DNA from: Vigna angularis
Lineage: Eukaryota; Streptophyta; Magnoliopsida; Fabales; Fabaceae
DNA length: 64,000 nt
Assembly: GCF_016808095.1 (NCBI RefSeq)
Contig: NC_068976.1
Location: 12,743,001-12,807,000 of the forward strand
Reading direction: 5' to 3'
Made by a program: the position numbers and the translations under genes. Below, piece after piece: positions 60,355 to 64,000 of the stretch. The stretch's first letter is position 1; every line of letters starts with the position of its first letter. The notes under the pieces are model-generated. The model was not told the origin of the DNA and made no database searches. It saw nothing but the letters and a program-made list of their open reading frames with translations.

Positions 60355-61306
60355 TGTAACGTCCTATCTTTCTATGTTTTATAACTACATGGATAACCTT
60401 ATTTCAAATAGGTACTCTAAAAATATGTTACCACTTTATTAAAGCGAATAAATAAAAATAAACAATGTCTTATATTAAAAAATTATTGATAAATTTGTAA
60501 AATAATAGTGAAATTAAACTCTAAGAATTTCCTGTTATTCCTTATTCTTGCCCAACTCTTGTTCTTCATTGTTGTGCATCTTTACCTGAATCATCCTATT
60601 CTCGTGTGTAATATAAAAATACATTACACGATCATCGTAGTAAAAATGAAAGAAAAACACAATAAAAAATGGAAGGGTAAGCTAACCAGAAAAGTGTCTT
60701 TTAAAAAAAATAAAACTCACAGTTTGATTGAAGATGAATGCCTTTTTGAAAATAAATAAAACTTTACCCAATAATCTTTCTTTAACAAATTAATAAAACA
60801 AATAAATAAATAGAAAAAAATATTTTCACACAAATGTGCACATAACACCCTTAAATAATAGTCTTCCCAATGAAAAGTGAAACAATCGCCCCAACAAGCA
60901 GTCTCCTCGATTATGATAGAATAAAATGCCTCCAAAAGAAATCTTTCTCGAAAAAGAATGAAACATATCACCCTCACATGACATCCTTCCTGAGTTGGTG
61001 GAGCACAATATCCTTAGAGGACAACTTTCCCAACCAAAAGTGGAGCACATCGTCCTTATAAGGTAGGATATGGAACAAATTACAAACACAAATTTACAAA
61101 TAACAAAACATGCTAACCTTCACAAAACCAGCTTTTGAATCCATGCACCCAAATAAACATGCAATTTCTTAAAATCTCATTCTCATGACTTTAAACAATG
61201 AATTAAAAATACACATCAAACCTCAATATAATTGTTCTTAAATTCATAACACATACATACAAGTAAGAAAACAAAATGTTAGCTTCTCTTACTTGAATTT
61301 AGTAGG
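60355..61306. mobile_element. Truncated fourth copy of the TGTAAC LTR-like family
   Basis: It starts TGTAACGTCC like the copies at 6859, 25329 and 35964. It shares the block ACACGATCATCGTAGTAAAA (60625-60645) with ATACGATCATCGC of the first copy, followed by 'gggtaagctaacc'. It contains a four-unit, roughly 60-bp array at about 60855-61065 with AAGTGGAGCACATCGTCCTT-like sequence. It stops at a fold-back element at about 61316, and no TTACA end was found. Confidence 0.55.
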
Positions 61307-61315
61307 TAAACCTTT

Positions 61316-61618
61316 AGGTTTTGTTCACTTGAATGGATTTGGGAGAGAGTGATTGAATGTATTTGAGAGGATTTGAAAATAATTTTTGTTGTTGTTTATT
61401 TGAGTGGATTTGGAGGTAAGTGAAAGTGGACTTGAAAGTAAATTTTTTTAATCTGTCACATCAATCAAATCCTACACTAATTCTCAGAAACGTTGCTTCC
61501 AAATTCACTCTCACTTACCTTCAAATTCACTCAAATAAACAACAACAAAAATTATCTTCAAATCCTATCAAATCCACTCAATCACTCTCCCCCAAATCAA
61601 TTCAAGTGAACAAAGGGT
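61316..61618. mobile_element. Fold-back MITE, about 300 bp, long near-perfect arms
   Basis: The left arm (61316-61440) reads TTTGTTCACTTGAATGGATT, GGGAGAGAGTGATTGAATG and GATTTGAAAATAATTTTTG. The right arm (about 61492-61618) is the reverse complement at roughly 85-90 percent identity, with a loop of about 50 bp. The flanks TAAACCTTT and TAAAGTTTT match 7 of 9, consistent with but not proof of a Mutator-type 9-bp duplication. It lies at the broken end of the fourth TGTAAC element. Confidence 0.75.
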
Positions 61619-61777
61619 TAAAGTTTTTCCCTATGTCACATTCTTTCTTACCAAACGTAACACTTACTTACACATTTAGTATGTATATATATATTTATTG
61701 AATGTATTGAATTACAAAAATTTATATAATCTTATAGAGAATGTTAGTTGATTGAATGTACTGAATGCCATTTTATT

Positions 61778-61920
61778 GTGTTAGATTTTTTTTGTCCTCT
61801 TAAACTTTGAGAACTCTCTAAAGATATATCAACATTTTGAAAGTTTCGTGCATAAATACCCACAAACAAGAAATACAACAACAATTATCTAAAAATGTAT
61901 AAATATCCACAAATAAGAAA
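61778..61920 (+). repeat. Direct repeat, left copy (143 bp)
   Basis: From GTGTTAGATTTTTTTTGTCC to CACAAATAAGAAA. It is nearly identical to 63378-63514, with a small insertion (ACTTTGAG) here. It stands directly against the GACGTC-rich array. Confidence 0.92.
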
Positions 61921-61926
61921 GGGCTT

Positions 61927-62290
61927 TAGACGTCCGTTCTTTTGGCTTTTTGACGTCCGACCTACCCCCAACGTCTTTGTGGGTGACGTTACTCAGACGT
62001 CGGGGGGTCCACAACGGACGTCTATGTAAACGTCCGATGTGTCAGCCCCGACGTCTACGTAGACGTCTGATGTGTACCCTCGGACGTCCACATAGACGTC
62101 CAATGTGCACCCCTCGGACGTCCACATAGACGTCCGATGTCTCCTCCCCCCGACGTCTACACAGACGTCCGAGGTGTATCCCCCCGACGGCTATATGTCT
62201 GAATGGTTTTGTGCTAGGGATTGGGTTGGACGTCGGTTTGTGCAATGCCAGACGTCTATAGACGTCCGACAGTGCACTAACAGACGTCTA
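61927..62290. repeat. GACGTC-rich subterminal array of a CACTA-like element
   Basis: At least a dozen occurrences of GACGTCCGATGT or its complement occur in both orientations, about 15-30 bp apart, with C-rich spacers (for example TCCCCCCGACGTCTACACAG). Inverted short motifs clustered at an element end are typical of subterminal transposase-binding regions of CACTA (En/Spm) transposons. It is much more GC-rich than its surroundings. An exact CACTA terminus was not found; 61905-61925 (CCACAAATAAGAAAGGGC) may be its worn form. Confidence 0.65.
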
Positions 62291-62499
62291 CTAGGCGTTT
62301 TTTTTTTAAATTAATTTATTTTTGCAATAAAACCACACCTGAAAAGCAGAAAATTGTCCCAGAATAATATAGTATAATATATATATGCGTTTCATATAAA
62401 GAAAGTTCTACTTAATGTAAAAAATAATCTAGTACCAAAACTATCAAGATTAAACTAAAACTAAAATTAAGCAATGTTCAACAACAAATAAAACTATTC

Positions 62500-63364
62500 C
62501 TAACTCCATCTTTGCAGAAGATAAGCGGTCCACTCCTGCCTTATCTGCCTAATTGTGTCCTCTGGTATAGGAGATGTACTCTTGAAGCGTTGCAAAATTC
62601 AAGAAAGATTCATTATGGTTTCATATATGTTTGAAGATGAATTTGATTTGTAATGTATTCAAGGTATACATCATTACCTCATTCCAGTCATCTGTAATGA
62701 CAGCTCGAATGATGGTCTTAATCCAACACATCACATAGAAGCCACATTCCCATGAATCTAGCTGCTGGTTACACTAAAATGACAAACTAAATAGTTAAGA
62801 ATTTAGATCATTCAATAACATAGAAAATGAATTAGAACTATAAATGACTTACAACCTTTGGATACAAAATTTGAACCAGTTGACCTCGAGATTTACCAAT
62901 AACTCTATACAGATTGAAAACACAAAGTATAATTAATATGACTATATTTATCATAAAAGTTGAAGGTGAACATCAAATTCAAAGTCATTTTTGGAGAAAC
63001 ACTTACCCTTGAAGCATTGTTCTCAAGTCATTTTTCATCTTCCTATGCAACGAACAAAACCATATAATTTTACATTGTTTGGGAATGATGACCATCAGCT
63101 GCCAGTGCAACCTATCACAAAGGACAAATAGTTATTTAACTAATTAAGGAAACTATAATAATGAACTTTTACATATAACAACACCTACCCATCAATGTAT
63201 GACACAAGGTATACGTCTCTTTTTGACTCATCCATCCATGTTTGCAAATAATGTTGTCTGTTTTCAAGTGTGTTACCAGACGGTTGAATGCTCTAAGGTT
63301 CAACAAATCCGTACATGGAAGATCGACCTTGGTCTACAACGATTGTGTCCATGTACCTAAAACA
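62500..63364 (-). pseudogene. Transposon-borne Ulp1-like (C48) cysteine protease, degenerate
   Basis: Minus-strand exon-like pieces in order: MDTIVVDQGRSSMYGFVEP (63355 downwards), then an in-frame TAG where Gln is expected, then TWMDESKRDVYLVSYIDG; HWQLMVIIPKQCKIIWF (about 63111-63060); GKSRGQLVQILYPKV (about 62910-62860); NQQLDSWECGFYVMCW (62773-62678); and EDTIRQIRQEWTAYLLQRW with stop at 62500-62502. HW, Q-x5-C and SWECGFYVM are the His, oxyanion Gln and catalytic Cys region of Ulp1 peptidases, a domain often carried by plant CACTA and MULE elements. The stop codon and missing N-terminal exons mark it as dead. It sits next to the subterminal array, as expected for the 3' end of the same transposon. 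Confidence 0.75.
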
Positions 63365-63377
63365 ACAAAGTTCAAGT

Positions 63378-63514
63378 GTGTTAGATTTTTTATGTCCTCT
63401 TAAAGAACTCTCTAAAGATATATCAACATTTTGAAAGTTTCGTGTATAAATACCCACAAACAAGAAATACAACAACAATTATCTAAAAATGTATAAATAT
63501 CCACAAATAAGAAA
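63378..63514 (+). repeat. Direct repeat, right copy (137 bp)
   Basis: Partner of 61778-61920. The two copies bracket the CACTA-like remnant. It is far longer than a transposon target duplication. Confidence 0.92.
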
Positions 63515-64000
63515 AACAACAATTATCTTAAAATTCTCATAAGAAATAATCTTTTTCTAAAAACTGTACTCTTATATTGTTAGAAATGTGAGAATAACTT
63601 ACTTTTAATTATTTAAGACACAAAAAAGTGTACAATTTGTAGAGGTTACATCTCAAAGAACATTTGATAAAATTGTTAGGAGAAGTCAAGTAAAATTAAT
63701 AATTAAGTGTTTTGCAAAAGATAGCTTTGAGAAATACGAATTTTCTTAAACTTTGAAGTTTTCAATAGATGGATATAGTCTCGTTGAAGTGATCTAGTCT
63801 AATAACATGTGTCTTTCTTTCTTATTCTTTTGTGTGAAAGAATTTCTTTTATTACTTTAGAACATTTTCTTTGAAAATAATACAATTAGTGAAAGAGATT
63901 TAATAGACAATTTTACTCCCTTTTATTTAATTTATTCTTAAATGAACATGAAGGAAGAGAGTGTGAACCTAATAAAAATATATGACATATTATTATAATG
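63515..64000. other. AT-rich end of window; nothing identified
   Basis: No exon-like sequence or repeat recognised up to the window edge. Confidence 0.5.

Noticed and set aside
62042..62314. Frames encoding arginine/valine/aspartate-rich repeats
   Set aside because: By-product of the GACGTC subterminal array.
61778..63514. The 140-bp direct repeats as LTRs of a small retroelement
   Set aside because: They lack TG...CA ends, and no primer site or purine tract lies next to them; the interior is CACTA-like.

Overview
This is plant nuclear DNA, most likely from a phaseoloid legume (Vigna/Phaseolus type). The base composition is AT-rich, genes have many short exons with GT-AG introns, and most of the intergenic space is decayed transposon. 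The three intact genes read closest to Arabidopsis/legume families. The genus is inferred from the repeat style and was not tested.

Three protein genes could be rebuilt exon by exon with all reading phases closing. (1) A chorismate mutase of the cytosolic CM2 type (+ strand, 10728-12893, 5 exons). (2) A 3-hydroxyisobutyryl-CoA hydrolase-like organellar protein (- strand, 15865-24587, 14 exons, 403 aa). (3) A BTB/POZ-NPH3 family protein (- strand, 28794-32426, 4 exons, 608 aa). They serve unrelated functions (aromatic amino acid synthesis, CoA thioester/valine catabolism, phototropin/auxin-type signalling adaptor) and are ordinary neighbours, not a pathway cluster.

The rest is a mosaic of mobile elements, several delimited to the base by their target-site duplications (TSDs). 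They include a TRIM-like copia remnant (856-1148); a hAT MITE with an exact 8-bp TSD (3322-3843); and three long-terminal-repeat-like elements of one family, each starting TGTAAC and ending in or near TTACA (6859-9885, 25329-27651, 35964-38499), plus a truncated fourth at 60355. Three Mutator-like elements share the terminal motif GGTTTAA/GGTTAAA and have 9-bp TSDs (33936-35609, 42145-43914, 45457-46439). The first carries a leucine-rich-repeat receptor fragment and the second a FYVE zinc-finger fragment, so they look like Pack-MULEs. A CACTA-like remnant with an Ulp1-type protease pseudogene and a GACGTC-rich subterminal array lies at 61927-63364.

Layout: 1-6.9 kb repeats and AT-rich filler; 6.9-9.9 kb LTR element with a minisatellite; 10.3-12.9 kb CM2; 15.9-24.6 kb hydrolase-like gene with a 3.2-kb repeat-bearing intron; 25.3-27.7 kb LTR element; 28.8-32.4 kb NPH3 gene; 33.9-46.4 kb MULE/LTR cluster; 46.8-64 kb gene-poor, with three diverged tandem arrays, fold-back elements and the CACTA remnant. 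No rRNA, tRNA, CRISPR or prokaryotic feature was seen. No wholly new system is evident. The most useful leads are the alternative secreted/cytosolic N-terminus of CM2, the gene-capturing MULE trio, and the LTR family that carries a different minisatellite in each copy.
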